From contig NZ_BONF01000048.1 of the NCBI RefSeq assembly GCF_016862575.1, positions 1 through 64,000 on the forward strand: a DNA stretch of 64,000 nucleotides, written 5' to 3'. Shown one piece after another: positions 24,776-34,840 of the stretch (positions are counted from its first letter, which is position 1; each line of letters opens with the position of its first letter). The notes beneath the pieces are model-generated. The model did no database searches, was not told the origin of the DNA, and saw only the letters and a program-made list of their open reading frames with translations. Origin of the DNA: Catellatospora bangladeshensis. GTDB lineage: Bacteria > Actinomycetota > Actinomycetes > Mycobacteriales > Micromonosporaceae. The translations under genes were made by a program, and so were the position numbers.

Positions 24776-25128
24776 CAGGCGGTGCCGGTGGCGGCGATGG
24801 TGCCGTCGGGGGTGGCCAGGTAGACCGGGATGCCCGTTGTCACGTCGCTGACGGCGGCCAGGTCACCGGCGTCGACCATCGAGGCCTCGGTGACCACCAG
24901 CGCCGCCTCCAGGGTGCTCGCCCCGGCGGCGACGGCCGAGGCGACCGCCAGCCGCAGCGCCGACACCGAGAACGAGGGCAGGTTGACGCTGACCCCGGTG
25001 TAGGTGCGGCCGTCGCCGTCGCGCACCGCCGCGCCCTCGATCGCGCCGATCCGGGCGCGGGCCGAGCGGGCCATGGTGAGCAGCTTGCGGTCCTCGGCGG
25101 AGACGGTCTCCGCGGACGGCTCAGACAT
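24775..25128 (-). CDS. Cytidine deaminase-like protein lacking the zinc site
   Basis: A 117-residue protein with the fold pattern of small tetrameric cytidine deaminases (AARSARARIG-like N-terminal helix, TYTGVSVNLPSFSVSALRLAV where the active site should be). True enzymes have CAE and PCxxC zinc motifs; this protein contains no Cys or His at all, so it cannot bind the catalytic zinc. From memory, a similar gene lies at the same place before era in mycobacteria (Rv2365c). It probably has a non-catalytic role. SD AGGAAAGG precedes ATG 25128, and the start overlaps the upstream gene by 8 bp. Confidence 0.8.
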   Translation of the reverse strand: MSEPSAETVSAEDRKLLTMARSARARIGAIEGAAVRDGDGRTYTGVSVNLPSFSVSALRLAVASAVAAGASTLEAALVVTEASMVDAGDLAAVSDVTTGIPVYLATPDGTIAATGTA

Positions 25129-26437
25129 CGGCCATGTGCCTTTCCTGGGGGGTGGTGTCGTCGGCGGGCTCGTCGCGGGTGACCAGCACCGTGTCGATGT
25201 GGTTGCGGCGGCCGGTGGTGCCCTCGGCGACCAGGGTCAGCCCGCCCACCGACACCCGGGCGCCGGGGATCGGCACCCGGCCGAGCGCCTGGGCCAGCAG
25301 GCCGGCCACGGTCTCCACCTCGTCGGCGGGCAGCTCGACGTCGAACAGCTCGCCGAGGTCCTCGACGGGCAGCCGGCCGGTCACCCGGACCGCGCCGTCG
25401 TCGAGGCGCTCCACCGGCGGGCGCTCCACGTCGTACTCGTCGGTGATCTCGCCGACGATCTCCTCGAGGATGTCCTCGATCGTGATCAGGCCGGCGGTGC
25501 CGCCGTACTCGTCGATGACGATGGCCAGGTGGGTGCGGGCCGCCTGCATCTCCGACAGCAGGTCGTCGACCGGCTTGAACTCCGGCACGAACGAGGCCAC
25601 CCGCATCAGGTGCGCGACCGGCGTCGCCGCGCCGCCCTCCTGGACCTGGCGGGCCAGATCCTTCAGGTACACCACGCCGAGCACGTCGTCGACCGACTCG
25701 CCGATCACCGGCACCCGGGAGAAGCCCGAGCGCAGGGCCAGGGCCAGCGCCTGTTCGGAGGCCTTGGTCGACTCGACCCAGACCATCTCGGTACGCGGGA
25801 CCATGACCTCGCGGGCGATCGTGTCGCCCAGCGCGAACACCGAGTGGATCATCTCGCGCTCGCCGTGCTCCACCACGCCGCGCTGCTCGGCGAGGTCGAC
25901 CAGCTCGCGCAGCTCCACCTGGGTGCTGGCGAACGGTCCCTCGCGGAAGCCCTTGCCGGGGGTGACCGCGTTGCCGATGATGATCAGCAGGCTGGCCAGC
26001 GGGCCGAGCACCCGGCCCAGCCAGCGCAGCACGGGGGCGGTGTAGCGGCCCACCTCGTACGCGTGCTGGCGCCCGATGGTGCGCGGCGCGACGCCGACCA
26101 CCACGAAGCTGATGACCGTCATCGCGCCGGCGGTGACCAGCGCGGCGGTCCAGCCGGGCCCGAACGTGTCCACCGCGACCAGCGCCACCAGCGTGGTCGC
26201 GGTCAGCTCACTCAGCAGCCGCAGCAGCAGGAGCAGGTTGATGTGGCGCACCGCGTCGGCCGCCACCGCCTGCAGCGCGGCCGCGCCGCGCATGCCCTCG
26301 CGGGCCAGCTCCGCCGCGCGGGCGGGAGAGATTACGGCCAGCGCCGACTCGGCCATCGCGAACACGCCGGCGAGCACCACCAGACCGGCTGCCGACCAGA
26401 GCAGCGATGCGTCGGGCAGACCACCCAGCTCGCTCAC
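25121..26437 (-). CDS. CorC/HlyC-type membrane protein with CBS pair
   Basis: A 438-residue CNNM/CorC-family protein. It has a DUF21 membrane domain with about three to four helices (VVLAGVFAMAESALAVI, then LVTAGAMTVISFVVVGVAPRTIG), two CBS domains around 215-330 (MVPRTEMVWVES, FSRVPVIGES, TAGLITIEDILEEIVGEI) and a C-terminal CorC/HlyC domain. These proteins bind Mg-ATP at CBS sites and are tied to Mg or Co efflux; the old name hemolysin is misleading. GTG 26437 was chosen since it begins just before the first helix; longer frames would overlap ybeY's coding region. Confidence 0.9.
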   Translation of the reverse strand: MSELGGLPDASLLWSAAGLVVLAGVFAMAESALAVISPARAAELAREGMRGAAALQAVAADAVRHINLLLLLRLLSELTATTLVALVAVDTFGPGWTAALVTAGAMTVISFVVVGVAPRTIGRQHAYEVGRYTAPVLRWLGRVLGPLASLLIIIGNAVTPGKGFREGPFASTQVELRELVDLAEQRGVVEHGEREMIHSVFALGDTIAREVMVPRTEMVWVESTKASEQALALALRSGFSRVPVIGESVDDVLGVVYLKDLARQVQEGGAATPVAHLMRVASFVPEFKPVDDLLSEMQAARTHLAIVIDEYGGTAGLITIEDILEEIVGEITDEYDVERPPVERLDDGAVRVTGRLPVEDLGELFDVELPADEVETVAGLLAQALGRVPIPGARVSVGGLTLVAEGTTGRRNHIDTVLVTRDEPADDTTPQERHMADV

Positions 26438-26480
26438 CGCACTGCCCCGCCGGACGCGGCCGGGACGGTATGGGCAGGGT

Positions 26481-27032
26481 TCATGATCCGCTCGCCCCGC
26501 CCGCCGCGCGAGCCTGCCAGCTCTCCAGGAGTTTGCCCTGCAGGGCGAACATCTCCCGCTCCTCCTCCGGCTCGGCGTGGTCATAGCCGAGCAGATGCAG
26601 CACGCCGTGGATGGTGAGCATGCTCAGCTCATCCGCGGTGCCGTAGTCACCGTGCAGCCCCGAAGCGGGCGCATCCGGCACGTTATCACCGGTGCGCATG
26701 CGCGGGTCGGCGCTCCCGTACCGGAGCGCCTGGGCCGCGGCCACCTCGGGGCACAGCACGATGTCACCGAGCAGCGAGGGCTGCCCGCCGGAGGACTCCG
26801 ACGGGCCGTGATCGATCGTGTCCTCGTCCATCGGGAAGGCCAGCACGTCCGTCGGGCCGTCCTTGTCCATCCAGCGGTGGTTCAGCTCCGCCATGTAGTC
26901 GGAGTCGACCAGCAGCACCGACAGCTCGGCGAGCGGGTTCACCCCCATCTGGACCAGGGCGTGCCGGGCCACCGCCACGATGGCGTCGGCGTCGACGTCG
27001 AACCCGGACTCGTTGGCGATCTCGATAGACAC
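26481..27032 (-). CDS. ybeY: Endoribonuclease YbeY
   Basis: Single-strand-specific metallo-RNase that helps mature the 16S rRNA 3' end and takes part in 70S quality control. The zinc motif [11 protein letters not shown] is at about residues 142-152. [11 protein letters not shown] is the conserved strand before it. A 40-residue insertion (about 81-120, with [11 protein letters not shown]) between the two lengthens it to 183 residues from the usual 150-180. GAGGG lies before GTG 27032. It is 16 bp behind phoH, the standard pair. Confidence 0.95.
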   Translation of the reverse strand: MSIEIANESGFDVDADAIVAVARHALVQMGVNPLAELSVLLVDSDYMAELNHRWMDKDGPTDVLAFPMDEDTIDHGPSESSGGQPSLLGDIVLCPEVAAAQALRYGSADPRMRTGDNVPDAPASGLHGDYGTADELSMLTIHGVLHLLGYDHAEPEEEREMFALQGKLLESWQARAAGGASGS

Positions 27033-27048
27033 AGTTCATTCCCTCGCG

Positions 27049-28092
<1,044 letters not shown>

Positions 28093-28251
28093 AAGACGGC
28101 CGACCGGCCTTCCGCCACCCGCTCTCTAGCTCACCGGCCGGCTCGGGTCGCCCGCCGCTGCCCACCATCGTAGTCGCGCACACCGACTCCACCGCCAGTG
28201 GTTATACCGCGCGTTCTCCCAAACCCACCCCCGCCGCGACCCGCCCTGGCC

Positions 28252-28326
28252 CGTCGATCTTGCGCGAACTGTTGCCCTTTTGCCCGGTTAGCGCGTGTCG
28301 CACCCACAGTTCGCGCAAGATCGACG
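28252..28326. repeat. Long perfect inverted repeat
   Basis: Arms of 21 nt (28252-28272, 28306-28326) are perfectly complementary, with CGTCGATCTTGCGCGAACTG at the outer end of the left arm and a 33-nt loop. It lies between phoH and the end of the serine hydrolase gene, inside the 290-bp gap that otherwise holds only C-rich and G-rich runs. Confidence 0.8.
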
Positions 28327-28382
28327 CGGGAGAGGGGCGCGGGGGCGCGGGGGGTGCGGGGGTGCGGGGGTGCGGGGAAGGG

Positions 28383-29759
28383 TTAGGGGAGGGAGGCCCA
28401 GGTGCCGTCGAAGGTTTGCTGGTGGCGGGTGAAGCGGTAGGTGGCCCAGTGGAGGCGGGTGATTTCGCCGGTTTCGGTGCGGGTCAGGCGGAGGCGTTCG
28501 CCGATTTCGCGGCCGGAGATGGAGCGGAGGACGTCGGGTTCGCCGGGGACGGGGGCGAAGACGGCGGGTGGGGCGTCGGCGGGGTCGTCGGCGCCGCGGG
28601 CGGTGAGGGCGCCGTCGGACCAGCGGAAGACGTACTCGTAGCCCTCGCCCCACCAGCGGCCGAGGACGCCGCGCAGGTGCTCGGGGGCGGGCTCGCCGGG
28701 GGTCCAGGGGGTGATGGCGGCGGGGTCTTCGGCGAGGGACTCCTCGATCAGGCGGTGTGGGAGGTCGATGATGGCGTCGGCGGTGCCAGAGGAGGCGAGG
28801 ACGGCCGCTGCCAGGCCGCCGGGGTTGCCGGGGCCGCCGTGGCGGCCGCAGGCGGCGGCGAGGAAGCCGGGCATGGCGCCGTTGTGGCCGACGTGCAGGG
28901 CGCGGCCCTCGCGCGGCCACAGCATGAGGCCCAGGCCCCAGCCGGAGCCCCAGACGGTGTCGTTGCGCGGGGTGAGCGGCCAGCGGGCCTCGGCGAGGGT
29001 GGTGGCGGCCAGCACGCGGCCCTGGGGGTCGACCGACGCGGGGTCGGCCAGGAAGGCCGCCCAGCGGGCCTGGTCGGCGGCGGTGCTCCAGAGCTGCGCG
29101 GCGGGGGCGACGGCGCCGAAGTCGGTCGGCGGCTCGGGGCGGGCGTGGTCGGAGTACTCGTCGACGAGGTAGCCGGTGGCGGCGTGCGCCGGTGCCCCGT
29201 ACGTGGTGTTGGTCAGGCCCAGCGGGGCGCAGATGCGCTCGTCGACCAGCTCCCACCAGGTGCCGCCGAGCCGCTGCGCGGCCAGGTGGCCCAGCAGGGC
29301 GAAGCCGAGGTTGGAGTAGTGGAAGCGGCGGGCGGGCGGGTGCACGGCCTCGGTGCGGGCCAGGTCGTCGAGCAGGCCGGGCAGGTCGGGCGGGGTCAGC
29401 GTGTCCCACACGTCGCCGACCGGCTCGCGCTGCAGGCCGGCCGTGTGCGACAGCAGCCGCCGGATGGTCAGGCCGCCGTGCGCGGGCACCTTGAGGTGGG
29501 CGCCGACCTGGTCGTCGAGGTCCAGCAGGCCAGCGTCGCGGCACTGCAGCACGAGCACGGCGGTGAAGGTCTTGGTGATGGAACCGATCCGGAACGGGGT
29601 GCCGGCGTCCAGCTCCGCCGCCGGGTTGCCGGAGCCGCCGACCTGGAACGTCCACAGCGGACGGTCCGCGCGGCGCAGCGCCACGCTGAGCGCGGGCACG
29701 CGGGCCTCCGCCTGCACCGTACGGACCAGGCGCTCCAGAGAGCCGTTCACATCAGCCAC
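28383..29759 (-). CDS. Serine hydrolase (beta-lactamase/class C family)
   Basis: A 458-residue serine hydrolase of the class C beta-lactamase/esterase superfamily. The active-site SxxK is SITK at about 60-63, the YxN motif is YSN near 149-151, and the third box is HNG near 295, all conserved. No signal peptide, so it should be cytoplasmic. A C-terminal domain of about 120 residues with beta-like pattern follows. TAGTCT at 29767-29772 is 7 nt before GTG 29759, so it is probably leaderless. The substrate may be an ester or D-amino peptide. Confidence 0.88.
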   Translation of the reverse strand: MADVNGSLERLVRTVQAEARVPALSVALRRADRPLWTFQVGGSGNPAAELDAGTPFRIGSITKTFTAVLVLQCRDAGLLDLDDQVGAHLKVPAHGGLTIRRLLSHTAGLQREPVGDVWDTLTPPDLPGLLDDLARTEAVHPPARRFHYSNLGFALLGHLAAQRLGGTWWELVDERICAPLGLTNTTYGAPAHAATGYLVDEYSDHARPEPPTDFGAVAPAAQLWSTAADQARWAAFLADPASVDPQGRVLAATTLAEARWPLTPRNDTVWGSGWGLGLMLWPREGRALHVGHNGAMPGFLAAACGRHGGPGNPGGLAAAVLASSGTADAIIDLPHRLIEESLAEDPAAITPWTPGEPAPEHLRGVLGRWWGEGYEYVFRWSDGALTARGADDPADAPPAVFAPVPGEPDVLRSISGREIGERLRLTRTETGEITRLHWATYRFTRHQQTFDGTWASLP

Positions 29760-29769
29760 GCGGGCGAGA

Positions 29770-30123
29770 CTACCCGGTGAGCTCCCCGTCCATGGCGACC
29801 CCGCCCAGCACGTGCGCGTGCGCGTGGAACACGGTCTGGCCCACCAGCGCGCCGGTATTGAAGATCACCCGGAAGCCGTCACCGAGGATGCCCTCCGCGG
29901 CCGCCACGTCGGCGACGGTCGCGAGCACCTCCCCCGCGAGCGCCGGGTCGTCCGTGGCCAGCGACGCCACGTCGGCGTAGTGCTCCTTGGGGATGACCAG
30001 CACGTGCGTCGGCGCCTTCGGCGCGATGTCGCGGAAGGCCATCGTGTTCGGCGTCTCGCGGACCACGATCGCGGGGATCTCGCCCGCGACGATGCGGCAG
30101 AACAGGCAGTCGGGTTCGGTCAC
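29770..30123 (-). CDS. HIT family nucleotide hydrolase
   Basis: A 117-residue histidine triad protein of the HinT branch, which cleaves AMP from phosphoramidates. The triad HAHAHVLGG is near residues 96-104, and the family N-terminus CLFCRIVAGEIPA carries a CxxC pair. Upstream VLVIPKEHY and GFRVIFNTG complete the fold. The start is fixed by TACGAT at 30131-30136, 7 nt before GTG 30123. It is divergent from the SDR gene, and the two promoters overlap. It lies 10 bp before the serine hydrolase gene. Confidence 0.92.
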   Translation of the reverse strand: MTEPDCLFCRIVAGEIPAIVVRETPNTMAFRDIAPKAPTHVLVIPKEHYADVASLATDDPALAGEVLATVADVAAAEGILGDGFRVIFNTGALVGQTVFHAHAHVLGGVAMDGELTG

Positions 30124-30130
30124 GAGACAG

Positions 30131-30140
30131 ATCGTAGGCT
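30131..30140. promoter_or_regulatory. Overlapping divergent -10 elements
   Basis: ATCGTA at 30131-30136 is the -10 (TACGAT) for the leftward HIT gene and TAGGCT at 30135-30140 is the -10 for the rightward SDR gene. They share the bases TA. Each lies 7 nt from its start codon, so both mRNAs are leaderless and the two starts are only 24 bp apart. Confidence 0.6.
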
Positions 30141-30147
30141 CACCGGT

Positions 30148-30912
30148 ATGCCACTGCCGAGAAGAGTGTTGGTGACCGGTGCGTCGCGCGGGGTCGGCCG
30201 CGCCGTGGCCGCCGCGTTCGCCGCCCACGGCGACCGCGTCGCGATCCACCACCGGGACTCCGCCGACCTCGCCGCGTCGCTGCTGGCCTGCCTGCCGGGT
30301 GAAGGGCATGCGGTGGTACGCGCGGACCTGGCCGATCCGGACGCGACGGCCGCGATGGTCGACGCCGCCGCCGAGGCGCTGGGCGGGATCGACGTGCTGG
30401 TCAACAACGCCGGGCAGGCGTACCCGCACCCGATCGACGGGGTCTCCTACGAGCAGTGGCAGCAGACCTGGGCGCGCACGCTGGCCGTCAACCTGACCGG
30501 CCCGGCCAACGTCACCTTCTGCGCGGTGCGGCACATGCTGGCGCGTCCCGCGGACGCCCCGCCCGGGCGCATCGTCAACGTCGGCTCCCGGGGCGCCTAC
30601 CGCGGCGAGCCCGGCCAGCCCGCGTACGGTGCCGCCAAGGCGGGCCTGCACGCGATGGGCCAGTCCCTCGCGGTCGCCCTCGCCCCGCACGGCATCGCCG
30701 TCACCACCGTCGCCCCCGGCTACGTGCTGGAGGACGCGTCGAACGCGTCGTACAAGACGCCCCGCGGCGAGCAGCACGCCGCCCAGAGCCCGTTCAACCG
30801 CGTCGCCCGCCCCGAGGAGGTCGCCGCCGCCGTCCTCTGGCTCGCCGACCCCGCCGCCGAATGGGCCTCCGGCGCCGTCCTCGACCTCAACGGCGCCTCC
30901 CACCTCCGCTGA
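30148..30912 (+). CDS. Short-chain dehydrogenase/reductase
   Basis: A 254-residue Rossmann-fold oxidoreductase. TGASRGVGR at about 10-18 binds the cofactor, NNAG is near 90, the catalytic Ser lies in NVGSRGAY and the YxxxK in YGAAK. The loop after the second strand (HHRDS) suggests NADP(H), though weakly. The substrate is unknown. It is leaderless by the -10 at 30135 and has no operon partner. Confidence 0.92.
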   Translation: MPLPRRVLVTGASRGVGRAVAAAFAAHGDRVAIHHRDSADLAASLLACLPGEGHAVVRADLADPDATAAMVDAAAEALGGIDVLVNNAGQAYPHPIDGVSYEQWQQTWARTLAVNLTGPANVTFCAVRHMLARPADAPPGRIVNVGSRGAYRGEPGQPAYGAAKAGLHAMGQSLAVALAPHGIAVTTVAPGYVLEDASNASYKTPRGEQHAAQSPFNRVARPEEVAAAVLWLADPAAEWASGAVLDLNGASHLR

Positions 30913-30927
30913 CCCCCTCGCACTCAA

Positions 30928-31002
30928 GATCGTCCGACTTGCCTGGCAATCGTGCGTATCTTGAGCGCGCTTTCGCCCGATTGCCTGGCAAGTCGGATGA
31001 TC
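30928..31002. repeat. GATC-bounded inverted repeat, family B; bidirectional terminator candidate
   Basis: Arms of 23 nt match at 21 positions; the left arm is GATCGTCCGACTTGCCTGGC then AAT and the right is at 30980-31002. The loop holds GTATCTTGAGCGCGC. It lies between the convergent SDR and rsmE genes. Confidence 0.85.
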
Positions 31003-31071
31003 AAGGACCGCCGGACCCGCGCGCGGGTCACCGGCGAGCCGGGCGATCGGGGAGCGGCCGAGCGGGGTCGG

Positions 31072-31806
31072 TCACCAGCGGGAGAGGCGGGTGGCGAGGA
31101 GGGAGAGGGCGGCGACGCCGGCGGTGGAGGTGCGCAGGACGGTGTCGCCGAGGCGGACCGGGCGCGCACCGGCGGCGGTGAAGGCGGCCAGCTCGTGGTC
31201 GTCGATGCCGCCCTCGGGGCCGACGATCAGGACGATCTCGCCGGAGGCGGGCAGGTCGACCTGGGAGAGGCGGTCCGTCGCCTCCTCGTGCAGGACGTAG
31301 GCCGCGGCCGCCGCGCCGAGCCGCTGGGCGAGCTGCTTAGTGGACAGGTCCGGGTCGCCGCCGACCGTGGGCAGCCAGGAGCGGCGGGCCTGCTTGGCGG
31401 CCTCGCGGGCGACGGCGGCCCACTTGTCCCGGGCCTTGGCGCCCCGGTCGCCACGCCACTGGGCCACGCTGCGCGCGGCCGCCCAGGGCAGGATCTCGTC
31501 GACGCCGACCTCGGTCATCGCCTGCACGGCCAGCTCGCCCCGGTCGCCCTTGGCGATGCCCTGGGCCACGGTCAGGCGCGGGTCGGGCGCGTCGGCGTAC
31601 CCCCGGCTGGTTATCGCCACGTCGAGACTGCCCTTGCCGACGGACCGCACCACCCCGGTGGCGACGCCGCCCCGCCCGTCGCCGAGCAGCACGGCCTCGC
31701 CCACCCGCAACCGCTGCACGGTGGCGGCATGGTGCCCCTCCGGCCCGTCCAGCACGAAGGACTGCCCGTCCGGCAGCCGGTCAACCAGGAACAACGGCGC
31801 GCTCAC
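31072..31806 (-). CDS. rsmE: 16S rRNA m3U1498 methyltransferase
   Basis: SPOUT-class methyltransferase that methylates N3 of U1498 in 16S rRNA. The C-terminal knot shows IVLIVGPEGGIDDHEL at about 190-205 and VRLGDTVLRTSTA, the SAM-binding hallmark. The N-terminal PUA-like domain includes GHHAATVQRLRVGE. Two starts compete: GTG 31806 has GGAGGG seven bases upstream, while GTG 31812 would be too near it, so I chose the former (244 residues). It follows dnaJ in the direction of transcription. Confidence 0.94.
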   Translation of the reverse strand: MSAPLFLVDRLPDGQSFVLDGPEGHHAATVQRLRVGEAVLLGDGRGGVATGVVRSVGKGSLDVAITSRGYADAPDPRLTVAQGIAKGDRGELAVQAMTEVGVDEILPWAAARSVAQWRGDRGAKARDKWAAVAREAAKQARRSWLPTVGGDPDLSTKQLAQRLGAAAAAYVLHEEATDRLSQVDLPASGEIVLIVGPEGGIDDHELAAFTAAGARPVRLGDTVLRTSTAGVAALSLLATRLSRW

Positions 31807-31825
31807 GGCCACACCCTCCGATGGT

Positions 31826-31880
31826 GATCATGAACTTATGGCCACGACACGCCGTCGAGCCGTGCCATAAGTTCATGATC
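31826..31880. repeat. Inverted repeat with GATC ends
   Basis: Perfect 17-nt arms GATCATGAACTTATGGC (31826-31842) and its complement (31864-31880) with a 21-nt loop. It fills the space between dnaJ and rsmE, so unlike most others it lies between codirectional genes. Confidence 0.8.
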
Positions 31881-31897
31881 GACGCAGTTGAAAGGCC

Positions 31898-33025
31898 TCA
31901 GTGGCCGTTGAAGGCGTCGCGGACGCGGGAGAAGAAGCCGCCCTGCTTGGAGAGCTCGGCGACCTCCTCGCCGCGGGCGCGGGCGAAGTCGCGCAGGAGG
32001 CGTTCCTGGTCGCCGTCCAGGCGGGTGGGGGTGCGGACGTCGAGGTGGACGAAGAGGTCGCCTCGGCCGGAACCGCGCAGGTGGGGGACGCCCTTGCCGC
32101 GGATGCGGAGGGTGGAGTTGGGCTGGGTGCCGGGTTTGACCTCCAGCTGCTCCTCGCTGTCGAGGGTCTTGATGGTGAGGCGGGTGCCCAGGGCGGCCGC
32201 CGTCATCGGGACCGTCACCTTGCAGTGGAGGTCGTCGCCCTTGCGGGCGTAGACGTCGTGCGGGCGCTCGTGGATCTCGACGTAGAGGTCGCCGGAGGGG
32301 CCGCCGCCGGGGCCGACCTCGCCCTGGCCGGCCAGGCGGATGCGCATGCCGTCCTCGACGCCCGCCGGGATCTTGACGGTGAGGCTGCGGCGGGTGCGGA
32401 CGCGGCCGTCACCGGCGCAGGTCGGGCACGGGTGCGGCAGGGTGGTGCCGAAGCCCTGGCAGGCCGCGCAGGGGCGGGACGAGACGACCTGGCCCAGGAA
32501 GGTGCGCTGCACCGACTGGACCTCGCCGCGGCCGCCGCAGGTGTCGCAGGTCTTCGGGTGGGTGCCCGCCGCGGTGCCCGCACCGGAGCAGGTGGTGCAC
32601 AGCACCGCCGTGTCCACGGTGATCGGCGCCTCGACCCCGAACGCGGTCTCGAACAGGTCGAGGTCCAGCCGCAGGATCGCGTCGGCGCCGGGCCGGGTGC
32701 GCGGGCGCGGGCCGCGCGAGCCGCTGCCGCCGAAGAAGGCGTCCATGATGTCCTGGAAGCCGACGAACGGACCGCCGGCTCCGGCGCCGCCGCCGCCCCC
32801 GCCGCCGGGCGCGAGCGGGTCGCCGCCCAGGTCGACCATGCGCCGCTTCTGGTCGTCGGAGAGGACCTCGTACGCGTTGTTGATGTCCTTGAACTTCTCC
32901 GCCGCGGCCGGGTCCGGGTTGACGTCCGGGTGGTACTGGCGGGCGAGCTTGCGGTAGGCCCGCTTGATGTCGTCGGCGTCGGCGTCCTTGGGAACGCCGA
33001 GAATGCCGTAGTAGTCCTTGGCCAC
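31898..33025 (-). CDS. dnaJ: Chaperone DnaJ
   Basis: Hsp40 co-chaperone that stimulates DnaK ATPase and presents unfolded clients. J-domain residues 1-65 carry HPD at about 32-34. A Gly-rich linker follows (75-110), then four CxxCxGxG repeats ([32 protein letters not shown]) and the C-terminal peptide-binding domain. The 375-residue protein is full length. It follows hrcA by 42 bp, and both should be under CIRCE control. GAGGA precedes the GTG start. Confidence 0.96.
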   Translation of the reverse strand: MAKDYYGILGVPKDADADDIKRAYRKLARQYHPDVNPDPAAAEKFKDINNAYEVLSDDQKRRMVDLGGDPLAPGGGGGGGAGAGGPFVGFQDIMDAFFGGSGSRGPRPRTRPGADAILRLDLDLFETAFGVEAPITVDTAVLCTTCSGAGTAAGTHPKTCDTCGGRGEVQSVQRTFLGQVVSSRPCAACQGFGTTLPHPCPTCAGDGRVRTRRSLTVKIPAGVEDGMRIRLAGQGEVGPGGGPSGDLYVEIHERPHDVYARKGDDLHCKVTVPMTAAALGTRLTIKTLDSEEQLEVKPGTQPNSTLRIRGKGVPHLRGSGRGDLFVHLDVRTPTRLDGDQERLLRDFARARGEEVAELSKQGGFFSRVRDAFNGH

Positions 33026-33067
33026 GCTGTCCTCAAGCCTCGTTCATCGACAACAGGTTCATCACGG

Positions 33068-34093
33068 TCAGTGCTGTGCCAGCATCTCGCCGAGGTAACG
33101 CGCGACCGCGCGTACGGTGGCGATGGTGCCGGGGTAGTCCATGCGGGTCGGGCCCACGACGCCCATCCCGCCCACGACGGTCGTGCCCGGGCCGTAGCCC
33201 GTGCTGACCACGGAGGTGCTGCGCAGGTCGGCGACCTCGTTCTCGTCGCCGATGCGCACCAGGGCGGACCCCGACTTCACCTCGTCGAAGAGCTTGAGCA
33301 GGATGACCTCCTCCTCCAGCGCCTCCAGGATCGGCCGCAGCGCACCGGTGGACAGGTCCAGCGGGCCCATGCGGGCCAGGTTGGACGTGCCGGCCAGGGC
33401 GATGCGCTCCTCGTGCCGCTCGACCAGCGTCTCCAGCAGGACGCTGACGAGCGTGCTCATGGTTGCCTTGGCCTGCGGTTCGGCCCGCTCGACCAGGCTC
33501 TGCACCAGTGGCGGGGTGTCCACCAGCTTCACGCCGACCAGGGTCGCGTTCAGCGTCCGGCGCAGGTCGGTGATCTCCTCCGGCTCGGCCGGGCCGGGCA
33601 GCTCCACGACCCGCTGCTCGACCCGCCCGGTGTCGGTGATCATGACGAGCAGCAGCCGGGTGGTGGAGACCGGGACCAGCTCCAGGTGGCGTACGGCCGA
33701 CCGGGTCAGGCTCGGGTACTGCACGACGGCGACCTGTCGGGTGAGCTGCGCGAGCAGCCGCACCGCGCGGTGCACGACGTCGTCGAGGTCGACGGCGCCG
33801 ACCAGGAAGCGCTCGATCGCCCGGCGCTCGGCCGGGGAGAGCGGCTTGACCCGGGACAGCCGGTCGACGAACAGCCGGTAGCCACGGTCGGTGGGCACCC
33901 GGCCCGCCGAGGTGTGCGGCTGCCGGATGTAGCCCTCGTCCTCCAGCACGGCCATGTCGTTGCGGACCGTGGCCGGCGAGACGCCGAGGGCGTGCCGTTC
34001 GACCAGTGCCTTGCTGCCGACCGGCTCCTGCGTCGAGACGTAGTCCTCGACGATGGCGCGCAATACCTCGAGCTTGCGGTCGTCCAGACCCAT
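33068..34093 (-). CDS. hrcA: Heat-inducible repressor HrcA
   Basis: A 341-residue repressor of class I heat-shock genes, folded by GroEL in the cell. The N-terminal winged helix includes [19 protein letters not shown] around 40-58, followed by [16 protein letters not shown], a HrcA signature. The GAF-like middle domain shows no truncation. It binds CIRCE, and such a site lies at 34106-34132, 13 bp before this gene, so autoregulation with dnaJ is expected. GGGAGGTGCGT precedes ATG 34093; the frame runs further but lies through the CIRCE element. Confidence 0.96.
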   Translation of the reverse strand: MGLDDRKLEVLRAIVEDYVSTQEPVGSKALVERHALGVSPATVRNDMAVLEDEGYIRQPHTSAGRVPTDRGYRLFVDRLSRVKPLSPAERRAIERFLVGAVDLDDVVHRAVRLLAQLTRQVAVVQYPSLTRSAVRHLELVPVSTTRLLLVMITDTGRVEQRVVELPGPAEPEEITDLRRTLNATLVGVKLVDTPPLVQSLVERAEPQAKATMSTLVSVLLETLVERHEERIALAGTSNLARMGPLDLSTGALRPILEALEEEVILLKLFDEVKSGSALVRIGDENEVADLRSTSVVSTGYGPGTTVVGGMGVVGPTRMDYPGTIATVRAVARYLGEMLAQH

Positions 34094-34105
34094 ACGCACC
34101 TCCCG

Positions 34106-34132
34106 CTGGCACTCGTCGCTAAGGAGTGCCAG
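34106..34132. promoter_or_regulatory. CIRCE operator
   Basis: CTGGCACTC, a 9-nt spacer, and GAGTGCCAG form the inverted repeat recognised by HrcA (consensus TTAGCACTC-N9-GAGTGCTAA). It sits 13 bp upstream of the hrcA start. Confidence 0.92.
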
Positions 34133-34308
34133 TCTACGTGGGCCGTCACCCGGACGGCATAGGCGTGGTGACCGGTCCGACACTCGCGGGACCGGACAGT
34201 GATCCCCGACGGTTATCCGGGGCGCGCAGTAGCGAAACCAGCCGTACGGGCAGCGGAATGTCGCCTATCGGTCACGATCGTTGACTGGCGCCGTTTGATC
34301 CACACACC

Positions 34309-34314
34309 TAGCCT
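34309..34314 (+). promoter_or_regulatory. Leaderless promoter -10 for the DUF4870 gene
   Basis: TAGCCT lies 7 nt before ATG 34322. TTGACT at 34281-34286 stands where a -35 might be, though the 22-nt spacer is long. Confidence 0.5.
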
Positions 34315-34321
34315 GTCGGGC

Positions 34322-34831
34322 ATGAGTGAACCCACCCCGCCCGGCTCCGCCCCCGAGCCGCCCGGTTACTCGGCGCCGCAGCCGCCTTCGGCACCCTCCT
34401 ACCAGCCGCCGTCGGCGCCGCCGTCGGCCCCCGCTTCCCCGCCTCCGGCCGCCCCGGGTGGCTACGGCGCCCCGCCGCCGGCCGGTCCGGCTCCGGTCGG
34501 CTACAGCAACAACGACGACAAGACCTGGGCCCTGATCGCGCACTTCGGTGGCATCGTGGTCGGCTTCATCGCCCCGCTGGTCGCCATGCTGGTCAAGGGC
34601 AACGAGTCCCCGACCGTCAAGGCGCACGCCGTCGAGGCGCTGAACTTCCAGATCACCGCGACGATCGCGTACGTGGTGACCTTCATCCTCAGCGTGTGCA
34701 GCCTGGGCTTCCTGTTCTTCCTGCCGTTCATCGTCTGGGTGCTGGTCATCGTGTTCTGCGTGCTCGCGGGCATGAAGGCCAACGAGGGCCAGCTGTACCG
34801 CTACCCGGCCACCCTGCGCCTGATCAAGTAG
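34322..34831 (+). CDS. DUF4870 domain membrane protein
   Basis: A 169-residue protein: a 60-residue disordered Pro/Ala/Tyr-rich N-terminus, then a DUF4870 domain with DDKTWALIAHFGGIVVGFIAPL (first helix), NESPTVKAHAVEALNFQI, and two further helices (AYVVTFILSVCSLGF, FIVWVLVIVFCVLAGMKAN). DUF4870 proteins are common in bacteria but have no defined role. The ATG is chosen from the -10 at 34309. The gene converges on hemW with nine bases between stops. Confidence 0.9.
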   Translation: MSEPTPPGSAPEPPGYSAPQPPSAPSYQPPSAPPSAPASPPPAAPGGYGAPPPAGPAPVGYSNNDDKTWALIAHFGGIVVGFIAPLVAMLVKGNESPTVKAHAVEALNFQITATIAYVVTFILSVCSLGFLFFLPFIVWVLVIVFCVLAGMKANEGQLYRYPATLRLIK

Positions 34832-34840
34832 GGTCCGGCC

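Noticed and set aside
31901-34162. Rightward frame of 753 codons over dnaJ and hrcA
   Set aside because: Antisense to dnaJ and hrcA, whose motifs (HPD, CxxCxGxG, CIRCE spacing) are beyond doubt.
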